A DNA stretch of 55,525 nt from Fervidifonticultor_A sp037443565 (GCA_037443565.1 JBBIOB010000017.1:1-55525); one strand, 5' to 3'; counted from the stretch's first letter, positions 35,196 to 44,377 are shown. Numbers and translations are program-made. Notes: generated by a model from the sequence alone, not told the origin.

Positions 35196-37877
35196 ATGAG
35201 CGCGAAGCGAGCACGTCGGACCGCGCAGGATGCGGCAGGGGCCGAGCCAAGGACCGCTCCATACAACCCGCTGGAGGTCGAGCCCCGCCGCTACCAGGAG
35301 TGGCTGGAGCGCGGGCACTTCCGCGCGCCGGTCGATCCCTCCCGAACGCCGTTCTGCATCATGATGCCGCTGCCGAACATCACCGGCAGCCTGCACATGG
35401 GGCACGCGCTCAACCACACGATCCAGGACCTGCTGACGCGGTGGAAGCGCATGCAGGGCCACAACGCCATGTGGCTGCCCGGGACCGACCATGCGAGCAT
35501 CGGCACGCATGTCGTGATGGAGCGAGAGTTGGCCAAGGCTGGCAAGACCCGCTTCGACCTGGGCCGCGAGAAGTTTCTCGAGTTCGCGTGGGCGTGGAAG
35601 GAGAGGTACGGCGGCCTGATCTACAGCCAGATCCGGCGGATGGGGTCCGGCTGCGACTGGGACCGGGTCACGTTCACGATGGACCCCGGGTATTATGACG
35701 CGGTCATCGAGTGCTTCCTCCGCCTCTACCAGACGGGCTACATCTACTACGGCAAGCGGATGATCAACTGGTGCCCGAAGGATCTGACCAGTGTGTCGGA
35801 TCTCGAGGTGCATTACGAGACCGTGCAGAGCTCTCTCTGGTACGTGCGCTACCGTGGCGCCGACGGCGGCCCCGATGTCGTCATCGCCACACAGCGGCCC
35901 GAGACGATCCTGGCGGACGTGGCGGTCGCCGTACACCCCGAGGACGCGCGCTACCGCGAGATGATCGGGCGGCACGTGATCGTGCCAATCGTGCACCGGC
36001 CGGTGCCGGTGGTCGCGGACGCCCGCGTGGACCCGGCCTTCGGCACGGGCGCGCTGAAGATCACACCGGGCCACGACCCGACCGACCATGCCATCGGCGC
36101 CGACCACGGCCTGCCGGTGCTGGTGATCCTCGACGAGCGCGGCCGGATGACGGCCGAGACCGGCCGGTACGCGTCCATGGACCGCTTCGCCGCGCGCGAG
36201 GCCGTGGCGGCCGATCTCGAAGCCGCGGGCCTGGTCGAGCGCAAGGAGCCGTACGCCACCAATGTCGGCCTCTGTGACCGATGCCGGACGGTGCTCGAGC
36301 CGTACATCACCGATCAGTGGTTCTGCCGGATGGCCGAACTGGCCAAACCAGCGATCGAGGTGGTGCGTGCCGGCAGGGTGCGCTTCCACGCCGATCGCTG
36401 GACCGACGTGTACCTGGACTGGATGGAGAACATCCGGGACTGGAACATCAGCCGCCGCCTCTGGTGGGGACACCGGATTCCGGTGTACCACTGCGCCGAC
36501 TGCCGGCAGCATGCAGCCGGCCGCACGCCGCCGGAGCGCTGTCAGGGGTGCGGCGGTACCCGCCTGCAGCAGGAGGAGCAAATCCTCGACACCTGGTTCT
36601 CGTCGGCGGCCTGGCCGTTCGCCACACTGGGTTGGCCGCAGGAGACACCTGACCTGAGGTACTTCTACCCGACCAGCGTGCTCGTGACCGGCCGGGACAT
36701 CATCTTCCTGTGGGTGGCCCGAATGATCATGTTCGGCCTAGAGTTCATGGGCGACGTGCCCTTTGCCGACGTCTACATCAACCCGACGGTGCTCAACATC
36801 GAAGGCCGGCGCATGAGCAAGTCGCTCGGCACCGGCCTCGATCCCCTGGACTACGTGGAGCAGGGGTACGGCGCGGACGCGATGCGCTACGCGCTGACGC
36901 TGCGCTGCTCGCTCGGCCAGCAGGACTTGCGCTTCGGCGAGAAGATGCTCGAGGACGTCCGCCACTTCAACAACAAGATCTGGAACGCGGCACGGTTCGT
37001 GCGCATGCACCTCGAGGGGTTCGACCCGGCGGCGGCGCCATCCGCGCTCGGCCTGTTCGACCGGTGGATCCTCAGCCGATACGCGCGTCTGGTGCAGGCG
37101 GTCACCGCCGCCCTCGAAGGGTACGAGTTCGACAAGGCCGCTCGCGCCCTGTACGACTTCATGTGGTCGGAGTTCTGCGACTGGTACCTCGAGCTCGCCA
37201 AGGTGGATCTCTACAGCGATGGCCTGGCGCCCGAGCGCCGCCAGGCCGTACAGCACACCCTGTGGGGGGTGCTCGAAGGTACCCTGCGCTTGCTGCACCC
37301 CGTGATGCCGCACATCACCGAGGAGATCTGGCAGGAGCTGCCGCACCGCGGTGTGAGCATCGTCGTGGCCCCCTGGCCCGAGGCGGAGGGGGCCGCCGTC
37401 GACGAGGACGCGGAGACCCACACGGTCACCATCATTGCCGTGGTGCGCGCGATCCGGTCCATGCGGGCCGACCTGGGCCTTCCGGCGGCGGCGCCCCTGG
37501 CGCCGATGCTCCGGGCCGATGGTAGCGCCCGTGCCGTGCTGGCCGCGCACGAGGAGTACATCGCCGCCCTGGCACGGGCGCCTGGTCTCACTCTTGGAGA
37601 CGCGCCATCCCGACGGGAGGGGACTGTCGGCACCGTGGCGGCAGGAGTCGAGGTGGCACTCGAAATCGCCGACACAGACCGCGAGCGGGCCAGGAAGCGC
37701 CTGGCCGGCGAGCTCTCGTCTGCCCGGGCTGACCTGGAGCGGGCAGCCGGCCGGCTGGCCGACGGGTCGTTCGTGGCCAGGGCGCCGGTCGAGATCGTGG
37801 AGGAAGAGCGCCGCAGAGAAGCCGAGCTCCGCGCGCGGGAGCAGGTGCTGGTCGGGTATCTCGATGCGTTACGGTGA
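35196..37877 (+). CDS. valS: Valyl-tRNA synthetase
   Basis: 893 residues with class I signatures: NITGSLHMGHAL (HIGH, near 67) and GRRMSKS (KMSKS variant with Arg first, near 540). A CP1 editing domain is in between (TQRPETILADVAV, the GHDPTDHAIG segment). A C-terminal helical anticodon domain and a coiled-coil tail (about 830-893), as in bacterial ValRS, follow. A CxxC pair in the insertion (CADC, CQGCGG) may hold zinc. GGGAGGGAGG precedes ATG 35196. Controlled by the upstream T-box. Confidence 0.97.
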   Translation: MSAKRARRTAQDAAGAEPRTAPYNPLEVEPRRYQEWLERGHFRAPVDPSRTPFCIMMPLPNITGSLHMGHALNHTIQDLLTRWKRMQGHNAMWLPGTDHASIGTHVVMERELAKAGKTRFDLGREKFLEFAWAWKERYGGLIYSQIRRMGSGCDWDRVTFTMDPGYYDAVIECFLRLYQTGYIYYGKRMINWCPKDLTSVSDLEVHYETVQSSLWYVRYRGADGGPDVVIATQRPETILADVAVAVHPEDARYREMIGRHVIVPIVHRPVPVVADARVDPAFGTGALKITPGHDPTDHAIGADHGLPVLVILDERGRMTAETGRYASMDRFAAREAVAADLEAAGLVERKEPYATNVGLCDRCRTVLEPYITDQWFCRMAELAKPAIEVVRAGRVRFHADRWTDVYLDWMENIRDWNISRRLWWGHRIPVYHCADCRQHAAGRTPPERCQGCGGTRLQQEEQILDTWFSSAAWPFATLGWPQETPDLRYFYPTSVLVTGRDIIFLWVARMIMFGLEFMGDVPFADVYINPTVLNIEGRRMSKSLGTGLDPLDYVEQGYGADAMRYALTLRCSLGQQDLRFGEKMLEDVRHFNNKIWNAARFVRMHLEGFDPAAAPSALGLFDRWILSRYARLVQAVTAALEGYEFDKAARALYDFMWSEFCDWYLELAKVDLYSDGLAPERRQAVQHTLWGVLEGTLRLLHPVMPHITEEIWQELPHRGVSIVVAPWPEAEGAAVDEDAETHTVTIIAVVRAIRSMRADLGLPAAAPLAPMLRADGSARAVLAAHEEYIAALARAPGLTLGDAPSRREGTVGTVAAGVEVALEIADTDRERARKRLAGELSSARADLERAAGRLADGSFVARAPVEIVEEERRREAELRAREQVLVGYLDALR

Positions 37878-37897
37878 CCGGCACTCACCCTGATCGA

Positions 37898-37929
37898 AAT
37901 CTCCCTCCGGCTGGCGCCGGAGGGAGATT
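37898..37929. terminator. 14-bp hairpin after valS
   Basis: Bases 37898-37911 pair perfectly with 37916-37929 (AATCTCCCTCCGGC and its complement) around a 4-base loop, 20 bases after the valS stop. No T tract follows. Confidence 0.75.
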
Positions 37930-37955
37930 GACATGGGGCGACGAAGAGGCCCCTC

Positions 37956-38528
37956 GTGCGCCCGAACACCGTGCTCATCGCCGCAACAGTCCTCGGCCTC
38001 TTCCTCGTCTCGATCCTGGCGGGGTACATTGCCGGAGAGCGGTACTTCAGACCGAGGTCGCAGCCGCCGGTCGCCATCGTCCGCCCTCCTGGGACGCCGA
38101 CACCCCGTCCCCCTGAGCGAATGCCGCCGCCGCCGACCGTCCCGCCCGGACCGCCGGTCGCGGCGACGCCGCGCCTGCGGGTCGGCGCGCCGAGCCCCGC
38201 GGCGCCGCCAGCGGTCGCGGTCACTCCCGTCACGCCGACTCCGGCCGAGGCACCGGCGCCCGTGGTGCCACCGGTTCCGCCCCCCGAGTCCCCGCCAGAG
38301 GCGCCCCCCGTCGAGCGGTTGTCCATCGTGCAGGTGGGCGCGTTTGAGCGCCGAGAGAATGCTGATGCGCTCATCGCGAGGCTGCGCGCGGACGGGTTTC
38401 AGCCCTATCTGGTCCATGAGGACGGGCTCTACAAAGTGCGGGCGGGCGCCTTCCGCGAGCGCGCCCGAGCGGACGAGCTCGTCGAACGGCTCCGCGCACG
38501 AGGTTACCCCGTCATGATCGTCCACTGA
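37956..38528 (+). CDS. SPOR-domain membrane protein
   Basis: 190 residues from GTG 37956 (AGAGG 6 bases upstream): one N-terminal membrane helix (about 5-24), a long Pro/Ala/Val-rich linker (about 30-120), then a C-terminal SPOR domain (LSIVQVGAFERRENADALIA, then YKVRAGAFRERARADELVER). SPOR domains bind denuded peptidoglycan glycan at division sites, so a cell-envelope or division role is likely. Length and layout match DedD/FtsN-like small SPOR proteins. Confidence 0.85.
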   Translation: MRPNTVLIAATVLGLFLVSILAGYIAGERYFRPRSQPPVAIVRPPGTPTPRPPERMPPPPTVPPGPPVAATPRLRVGAPSPAAPPAVAVTPVTPTPAEAPAPVVPPVPPPESPPEAPPVERLSIVQVGAFERRENADALIARLRADGFQPYLVHEDGLYKVRAGAFRERARADELVERLRARGYPVMIVH

Positions 38529-38568
38529 GGGCTGCGTCGGCCCGCATCCCATCGATCCGGAGCGCCCC

Positions 38569-39540
38569 ATGCGCTACCCCGCAGCAGAGGACCCGCGCGC
38601 GCTCGGCTTCGAGCGGATCATCTATGTCAAAGAACGTCAGCGGGCCACCGTCACGATCAATCGTCCCGACGTCCTGAACGCGCTCGACTTCCAGACGCTG
38701 CGCGAGATGGCGCGCGCGTTCGAGGACGCGTCGTGGGACGATGCCGTGGGGGTCGTCGTGCTGACCGGTGTGGGCGATCGGGCCTTCTGCACCGGTGCGG
38801 ATCTCGACGAACAGGCGCGATTCCTGGAGCGCCCCCGCGACTACTGGAAGTGGATGGGGGCCTTTGTCGATGCGCACGACCGCCTGCGCAACCTGGGCAA
38901 GCCCACCGTCGCGCGCCTCAACGGCCTGACGGTGGGGGGCGGCAACGAGTTCAACCTGGCGTGCGACCTTGCGGTGGCCGCCGCCGACGTGATCATCCGG
39001 CACGTCGGCCCGATCCGGGGGAGCGTGCCCGCGGCCGGTGCCACACAGTGGCTGCCGCTGCTCGTCGGCGACCGCCGCGCCCGCGAGGTCATCCTGCTCT
39101 GCGAGGGTATCACGGCGGAGCAGGCCCTGGGATGGGGATGGGTCAACCGCGTCGTGCCCCGCGCGCAGCTCGATGCGGCGGTGGACGACCTGGTGACGCG
39201 TCTGCTGCGCACCCTTCCCGAGGTCGTGCGCTACACGAAGCAGCAGTTGAACTTCTGGCGCGATCTGTCGTGGCACCTCACCGTGGGACATGCGCGCGAC
39301 TGGCTGTCCCTGCACGCCGGTTCTCCGGAGGTCTACGAGGGCCTGACATCGTTTCACGACAAGCGCCCAACCGACGCCCAGCACATCCGCGAGCGTCTGG
39401 CCGCCGGAGCCCCGACCGAGTTCCACTGGGGACCCTACACGCGGACCTGCCCGGCGTGCGGGGCGGCGCCGCTGCCCGACGGGTTCCGGTTCTGCGGACG
39501 GTGCGGAGCTCCCCTGTCCAAGACCGGCGCAGACGAGTAG
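38569..39540 (+). CDS. Crotonase-family hydratase/hydrolase, Oah-like, with C-terminal zinc ribbon
   Basis: 323 residues. A crotonase fold (VTINRPDVLNALD; FCTGADLD oxyanion region; GGGNEFNLACDLAVA) carries RHVGPIRGSVPAAGATQWLP and a C-terminal part FWRDLSWHLTVGHARDWLSL. From memory these segments resemble 6-oxocyclohex-1-ene-1-carbonyl-CoA hydratases (Oah/BamA) of anaerobic benzoyl-CoA degradation, more than ordinary enoyl-CoA hydratases. A four-cysteine zinc ribbon (CPAC, CGRCG) ends the protein. It begins a run of three crotonase genes. Substrate inferred only. Confidence 0.75.
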   Translation: MRYPAAEDPRALGFERIIYVKERQRATVTINRPDVLNALDFQTLREMARAFEDASWDDAVGVVVLTGVGDRAFCTGADLDEQARFLERPRDYWKWMGAFVDAHDRLRNLGKPTVARLNGLTVGGGNEFNLACDLAVAAADVIIRHVGPIRGSVPAAGATQWLPLLVGDRRAREVILLCEGITAEQALGWGWVNRVVPRAQLDAAVDDLVTRLLRTLPEVVRYTKQQLNFWRDLSWHLTVGHARDWLSLHAGSPEVYEGLTSFHDKRPTDAQHIRERLAAGAPTEFHWGPYTRTCPACGAAPLPDGFRFCGRCGAPLSKTGADE

Positions 39541-39581
39541 GGCGGCACACACGCAGGGTGGCAGACACAGGAGGCACACCG

Positions 39582-40355
39582 ATGGAGTACCGCAACATCC
39601 TGCTCGAACGCGATGGCCATGTAGCGGTCGTGACGCTTAACCGCCCGAAGGTCCTCAACGCTTTGAACCAGCAGACCATGGACGAGCTGGTCGACGCGCT
39701 CGAGGCGCTCGACCGCGATGACGGCGTGCGGTGCGTCGTGATCACGGGGAATGAGCGGGCGTTTGCCGCCGGCGCAGATGTCAACGAGATGCTGGGCGCC
39801 ACCCCCGCCGAGATGCTGTCGGGCTACCGCTTCCAGCAGTGGGAGCGCATCCGCAAGATCGCCACGCCGCTGGTGGCCGCGGTCCGCGGGTTTGCGCTGG
39901 GGGGCGGGTGTGAGCTGGCGATGCTGTGCGATGTGATCGTCGCCGGCGAAGGCGCGCGCTTCGGCCAGCCGGAGATCAACCTGGGGATCATTCCCGGGGC
40001 CGGCGGCACGCAGCGCCTGACGCGCGCGGTCGGGAAGGCGCGCGCGATGGAGCTCATCCTGACCGGCCGCCACTTCAATGCGGCCGAGGCCGACCGCATG
40101 GGGCTGGTCACGAAGGTGGTCCCCGACGAGGCGGTGCTCGATGAGGCCAGGCGCCTGGCCGGCCAGATCGCGGAGAAGGCGCCGGTCGCGGTGCGGCTGG
40201 CCAAGGACGCCGTCCTCAAGGCGTTTGACACGACGCTGGAGGGCGGGTTGGACTACGAGCGCAAGTTGTTCTACCTGCTGTTCTCGACCGAGGACAAGAC
40301 GGAGGGGATCTCGGCGTTCCTGGCCAAGCGGCCGGCCCAGTTCAAGGGCCGATAG
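39582..40355 (+). CDS. Enoyl-CoA hydratase
   Basis: 257 residues, a canonical crotonase: NRPKVLNALN, oxyanion-hole AFAAGADV, and both catalytic glutamates in GGGCELAM and QPEINLGIIPGAGGTQRL. The family hydrates trans-2-enoyl-CoA in beta-oxidation or related ring/phenylacetate pathways. AGGAGG lies 7 bases before ATG 39582. Flanked by two other crotonases, so it probably serves one acyl-CoA route with them. Confidence 0.92.
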   Translation: MEYRNILLERDGHVAVVTLNRPKVLNALNQQTMDELVDALEALDRDDGVRCVVITGNERAFAAGADVNEMLGATPAEMLSGYRFQQWERIRKIATPLVAAVRGFALGGGCELAMLCDVIVAGEGARFGQPEINLGIIPGAGGTQRLTRAVGKARAMELILTGRHFNAAEADRMGLVTKVVPDEAVLDEARRLAGQIAEKAPVAVRLAKDAVLKAFDTTLEGGLDYERKLFYLLFSTEDKTEGISAFLAKRPAQFKGR

Positions 40356-40393
40356 CGCGCCGCGCGACGGGGGTGCCGGGCAGGGAGGGGGCC

Positions 40394-41185
40394 ATGCCAC
40401 CACCGACGCTTGAGACGGTGCTGCTCACGCTGGACGGCGGGGTCGCCGTCCTCACGCTCAACCGACCCGACGTCCTGAACGCGGTGAACGATCAGCTCAC
40501 CGACGAGCTCGGCGAGGCACTGCGCTACGCCGGGCGCGCCGGCGAGGTGCGGTGTCTCGTGCTCACGGGCGCCGGCCGGGGGTTCTGCTCCGGCCAGGAC
40601 CTCCGCGACCGCGCCGGCGTGGGCGACGTGTCATACGGCGACTCGCTGCGGCGCCGCTACAATCCCATCATCCTGCGGATCCGCACGATCGAGAAGCCGG
40701 TGATCGCGGCGGTCAACGGCGTGGCCGCGGGCGCGGGCTGCAACCTGGCGCTGGCCGCGGATCTCCGCATCGCGTCGGAGCGGGCGTCGTTCATCGAGGT
40801 CTTCTCGAGGGTCGGGTTGATCCCCGACTCCGGCGGTACGTTCCTGCTCCCCAGGCTGGTCGGGGTGGGGAAGGCGTTCGAGCTCGCCTACATGGCCGAT
40901 CCTGTGGACGCGGCGGAGGCGCTGCGGCTCGGGCTGGTCAACCGCGTGGTGCCGCACGACGACCTGATGCCTGCCGCGCTCGAGATGGCCCGGCGCCTCG
41001 CCGAGGGACCGACCCGCGGATTCGGGCTGACCAAACGCGGATTCAACTACGCTCTGTCCGCGTCGTTCGACGCCGCGCTGGAGTACGAGGCCTATCTTCA
41101 AGAGATTGCCGGCCGCACCGCCGACCACCGCGAGGGCGTGGCGGCCTTCCTCGAGAAGCGCAAGGCCCGCTTCGAAGGCCGGTAG
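40394..41185 (+). CDS. PaaG-like enoyl-CoA isomerase
   Basis: 263 residues. The crotonase fold has FCSGQDLRDR, GAGCNLALAADLRIAS and VGLIPDSGGTFLLPRLVG, where Asp in PDSGG replaces the second glutamate. This is the PaaG pattern (1,2-epoxyphenylacetyl-CoA isomerase / 2,3-dehydroadipyl-CoA related). AGGGAGGGG precedes ATG 40394. No other paa genes are in the window, so the phenylacetate assignment is tentative; a delta-isomerase in fatty-acid oxidation is the alternative. Confidence 0.85.
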   Translation: MPPPTLETVLLTLDGGVAVLTLNRPDVLNAVNDQLTDELGEALRYAGRAGEVRCLVLTGAGRGFCSGQDLRDRAGVGDVSYGDSLRRRYNPIILRIRTIEKPVIAAVNGVAAGAGCNLALAADLRIASERASFIEVFSRVGLIPDSGGTFLLPRLVGVGKAFELAYMADPVDAAEALRLGLVNRVVPHDDLMPAALEMARRLAEGPTRGFGLTKRGFNYALSASFDAALEYEAYLQEIAGRTADHREGVAAFLEKRKARFEGR

Positions 41186-41224
41186 GAGGGCCGACGAACC
41201 CACGCGGCGGGTCGCCGTGATCGG

Positions 41225-41662
41225 CTAGCGCCGCCGCGCGTAGGCCTCGATGTGGGCCCGGACGAGGCCACGCAGCCTTTCGATATCGGCGTCCCGATCA
41301 AGCACCTCGCGGCGGGCGACGGCCAGGGGGACGTCGAGGACGTAGGGGCCGCGCAGCGACACGAGGACATCGCGGGCGTCCTCGCCGACCTCGACCTCGG
41401 CCCTCGGCGCCACGCCCCGGACGACGCGCTCCACCATGAGACGGAACCGGTCGAGCCCCACGTAGGTGTGCAGCGCCTCCAGCGCCCGCTCGCGCGCCTC
41501 CCGAGCGTCGCGGCCCCGGATGGGCGCGCGCAGATACGGCCGGCGCCACGGCAGCCGTCGGCCTTCCCAGATCACGATCTCGTACCGGCCGGCTGGGAGC
41601 GGTCCACGGCAGCGCAGGATGAATGCGCGGCCGTGCACCACTACACGTTCCTGCGTCACCAT
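41225..41662 (-). CDS. Hypothetical protein
   Basis: A 145-residue mostly alpha/beta protein (VVVHGRAFILRCRGPLPAGRY; ALHTYVGLDRFRLMVERVV; VLVSLRGPYVLDVPLAVARR). No family recognised. Highly basic with a C-terminal Arg-Arg-Arg. It converges on the PaaG-like gene and diverges from lexA. Codon pattern looks coding, but the ribosome site is weak. Confidence 0.6.
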   Translation of the reverse strand: MVTQERVVVHGRAFILRCRGPLPAGRYEIVIWEGRRLPWRRPYLRAPIRGRDAREARERALEALHTYVGLDRFRLMVERVVRGVAPRAEVEVGEDARDVLVSLRGPYVLDVPLAVARREVLDRDADIERLRGLVRAHIEAYARRR

Positions 41663-41768
41663 GGGTCCGGCAGGAGCGTAGCAGCGGGGAAGAGGGGTGT
41701 CAAATTCACCGCCGCGCGCGGCTTCCGCCCGTGTACGATCAGCCCTGCTGCGGTCGTCGCCAACCCTC

Positions 41769-41798
41769 TACTTTACATAACAGACATTATGCGAAGTA
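41769..41798. promoter_or_regulatory. AT-rich dyad upstream of lexA
   Basis: TACTTTACATAA (41769-41780) and TTATGCGAAGTA (41787-41798) are a 12-base imperfect inverted repeat (10 of 12 paired) around CAGACA. It stands out as AT-rich in a GC-rich background and lies between divergent genes, so it may be a protein-binding site. Confidence 0.4.
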
Positions 41799-41840
41799 CA
41801 GAGGGCGCGCTGCCGCTGCGCCGGCGGCGTTTGGTGTTAC

Positions 41841-41880
41841 CGAACACCTGTTTGCATCCTCGCCCCCGGGCTGGTATGAT
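41841..41880 (+). promoter_or_regulatory. lexA promoter with SOS box
   Basis: CGAACACCTGTTTG (41841-41854) matches the Gram-positive-type SOS box CGAAC-N4-GTTYG. It overlaps the -35 region (TTTGCA, 41851-41856). The -10 is extended: TGGTATGAT at 41872-41880. This is the layout expected for LexA autorepression. Confidence 0.8.
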
Positions 41881-41911
41881 CAAGGGTGATCGCAGGCAGC
41901 CGGAGGCCGCA

Positions 41912-42523
41912 ATGGCATCGCGTCTGACCCGTCGCCAGCAGGAGATTCTCACGTTCGTGTACCGGTACACCGAATCGCACGGCTATCCCCCATCGGTACG
42001 CGAGATCGGGCAGGCCATGGGGCTCACGAGCAGCTCGACGGTGCACAGTCACCTCGAGGCCCTCGCGCGCAAGGGGTTCCTGCGGCGGGATCCCAGCAAG
42101 CCGCGCGCACTCGAGATCCTTCGCGACGAGCGCGCTCCGCTGCCGCGTACGGTGTTGCTCCCGGTCATCGGACAGGTGACCGCGGGCACACCCATCCTGG
42201 CTGAGCAGAACATCGAAGACTACGTGGCCCTGCCCGCCGATCTGCTCAATGGCTCTGAGGCGTTCGTGCTGAAGGTGCGCGGCGATAGCATGATCGAGGA
42301 CGGCATCCTCGACGGCGATCTCCTGATCGTGAGGCGGCAGGCGAATGCCGGCAACGGCGACATCGTCGTGGCCCGCCTCGGCGAGGAGGCCACGGTGAAG
42401 CGCTTCTACCGCGAGGGCGAGCGCATCAGGCTCCAACCGGCCAACCAGGCGCTGCAACCGGTCTACGTCCGGGACGTGGTCATCGAGGGCAAGGCCGTCG
42501 GCGTCCTGCGCCGCCTCGCCTGA
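41912..42523 (+). CDS. lexA: SOS-response repressor LexA
   Basis: 203 residues. A winged-helix DNA-binding domain (LTRRQQEILTFVYRYTESHG; GLTSSSTVHSHLEALARKGF) is followed by the self-cleavage domain with scissile Ala91-Gly92 and catalytic Ser126 (RGDSMIEDG) and Lys163 (EEATVKRFY). CGGAGG precedes ATG 41912; an in-frame ATG at 41876 would overlap the -10 and is rejected. Its own SOS box lies at 41841-41854. Confidence 0.96.
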   Translation: MASRLTRRQQEILTFVYRYTESHGYPPSVREIGQAMGLTSSSTVHSHLEALARKGFLRRDPSKPRALEILRDERAPLPRTVLLPVIGQVTAGTPILAEQNIEDYVALPADLLNGSEAFVLKVRGDSMIEDGILDGDLLIVRRQANAGNGDIVVARLGEEATVKRFYREGERIRLQPANQALQPVYVRDVVIEGKAVGVLRRLA

Positions 42524-42550
42524 CCCGGGGGCTGGCCTGATCCTGCGACC

Positions 42551-44314
42551 TCAGTCGGCGGGAGCGCGCTCTGCCCGCCCCCGTACCCGCAAGGCCCGCA
42601 CCTGAACCGCCAGGTCCCCGGGGATCTCGGCCGTCACCGTCATCCCATCCCGCCCAAAGCGCTCCTCGAGCACGCGGCCCAGGGCATGAAGGCGCGCAAG
42701 CAGCCTGCCGTCGCTGTAGGGCACCCGCAGCCGCACCCGGATCCAGGGTTCTGGCAGGCGCCGGGCCAACGTGGCCTTGAGCGCCTCGAGCCCGTCACCC
42801 CGCGCCGCGGAGACGACCACCGCATCGGGGTGCTCCTGCTGCAGCCTGTGGATCTCCTGGGGACTCAACCGGTCGGCCTTGTTGAAGACCGTCAGCGCAG
42901 GATGCGCATCGGCGCCGATGGTCTCCAGCACCTCGCGCACGACCCGGGCCTGGGCCGGCCAGTCATGATGGCTGGCGTCCACAACGTGCAGCAGCATGTC
43001 GGCGTGGACGACTTCCTCCAGCGTCCCGCGGAATGCTGCCACCAGCTCCGTGGGCAGCCGGCGGATGAACCCGACGGTGTCGGCCAGCACGATGGCGCGA
43101 CGGTTGGGCAGGACCAGCCGCCGCACCGTCGGATCGAGCGTCGCGAACAGGCGGTCTTCCACGAAGGCATCGGCGCCGGTGAGCGCGTTCAGTAGCGTGG
43201 ACTTGCCCGCGTTCGTGTAGCCGACCAGCGCTACCTGCGCGACCGCCGCGGCCTTGCGCGGCGCCCGTTGGCGGCCGCGATGCCGCTGGATCGCGTCGAT
43301 CTCCCTCTGTAGCTCGGTGATCCGTGCGCGAATCCGGCGCCGGTCGACCTCGAGCTTTGTCTCGCCCGGGCCGCGCGTGCCGATGCCGCCGCCCAGGCGT
43401 GACAGCCACACCCCGCGGCCGGTCAGCCTCGGCAGGAGGTAGTTCATCTGCGCGAGTTCGACCTGCAGCCGGCCCTCGCGGCTGCGGGCCCGCCGCGCAA
43501 AGATGTCGAGCACGAGTGCTGTGCGGTCGAGCACCTTGACGCCGAGCTCGCCTTCGAGGGTCCGCTGCTGCACCGGGGTGAGCTCCTCGTCGACGAGGAC
43601 GACATCCGCGGCGTGCGCCTCGGTGGCGCGCAGGACCTCCTCCACCTTGCCCCGCCCCAGGTACCGGGCGGGATTGGGCCGGCCGTGGCGCTGGATGACC
43701 ATGGCCACGGGCTGGGCCCCGGCTGTCTCGGCCAGACGGGCCAGTTCCTCCAACGGCTGCTCGGCCACGCCCGTCCGGTCCAGCCCAACCAGGACGGCGC
43801 GCTCGGGTTCTCCCGCGCGGGTGAGGACCAGTGTCGCGACGCGCCGGGCCGCCTCAGCCTGCTGGACACGCGGGGCGAGATCGAGGATGCTCAACGCCTC
43901 CAGGGCGTATGGCCCTTCGAGCAGCGCAGCCCCGCTTCCCGTGCGATCTCGCGGATCGGGCGCCAGGATCCACAGCTCGGTGGACTGGCCTCGGTGCGTG
44001 CCGACCGTGAGCACGAGGTCGAGTCCAAACTGCCGCAATGCGCGCGCATCGCCCTCGTCGGGACGCCCGTCAGACCGGGGATGTGCCTCAACGTAGCGCA
44101 GGCCAGCTCCTCGGCCATCAGCGCGGCGCCTGACGTCGTCCAGCAGTTCCTGCCATCGCCGGCTCAGCACCACATGAGTTGCGGCACCGTGACGGTCGAG
44201 GAAGACACCGACCTCCCGGCGCAACGCCTGCGCGAGGTGGCAGAGAGTCTCCACCAGGTCCCGACCGGCGAGCCGGTTGTTCGGCGCCCGGCGGCGGCCC
44301 AGGGCGTCGAGCAT
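42551..44314 (-). CDS. hflX: Ribosome-associated GTPase HflX
   Basis: 587 residues, the long HflX form. It has an N-terminal extension domain (about 1-180), the HflX domain (about 190-360, YLGRGKVEEV; GGIGTRGPGETKLEVDRR), and the G domain with G1 GYTNAGKST, G3 DTVGFI and G4 FNKADR, plus a C-terminal domain. HflX rescues or splits stalled ribosomes under stress. ATG 44314 is the first start, but protein-like sequence (ILLGLPRTLDVTHRQ) continues in frame to the upstream aminotransferase stop. Last gene of the mutS-mutL-miaA-dapL-hflX run. Confidence 0.93.
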   Translation of the reverse strand: MLDALGRRRAPNNRLAGRDLVETLCHLAQALRREVGVFLDRHGAATHVVLSRRWQELLDDVRRRADGRGAGLRYVEAHPRSDGRPDEGDARALRQFGLDLVLTVGTHRGQSTELWILAPDPRDRTGSGAALLEGPYALEALSILDLAPRVQQAEAARRVATLVLTRAGEPERAVLVGLDRTGVAEQPLEELARLAETAGAQPVAMVIQRHGRPNPARYLGRGKVEEVLRATEAHAADVVLVDEELTPVQQRTLEGELGVKVLDRTALVLDIFARRARSREGRLQVELAQMNYLLPRLTGRGVWLSRLGGGIGTRGPGETKLEVDRRRIRARITELQREIDAIQRHRGRQRAPRKAAAVAQVALVGYTNAGKSTLLNALTGADAFVEDRLFATLDPTVRRLVLPNRRAIVLADTVGFIRRLPTELVAAFRGTLEEVVHADMLLHVVDASHHDWPAQARVVREVLETIGADAHPALTVFNKADRLSPQEIHRLQQEHPDAVVVSAARGDGLEALKATLARRLPEPWIRVRLRVPYSDGRLLARLHALGRVLEERFGRDGMTVTAEIPGDLAVQVRALRVRGRAERAPAD

Positions 44315-44377
44315 CTGCCGGTGCGTGACGTCGAGTGTACGGGGGAGCCCGAGCAGTATCGCGATCGGTAGGTCCCC

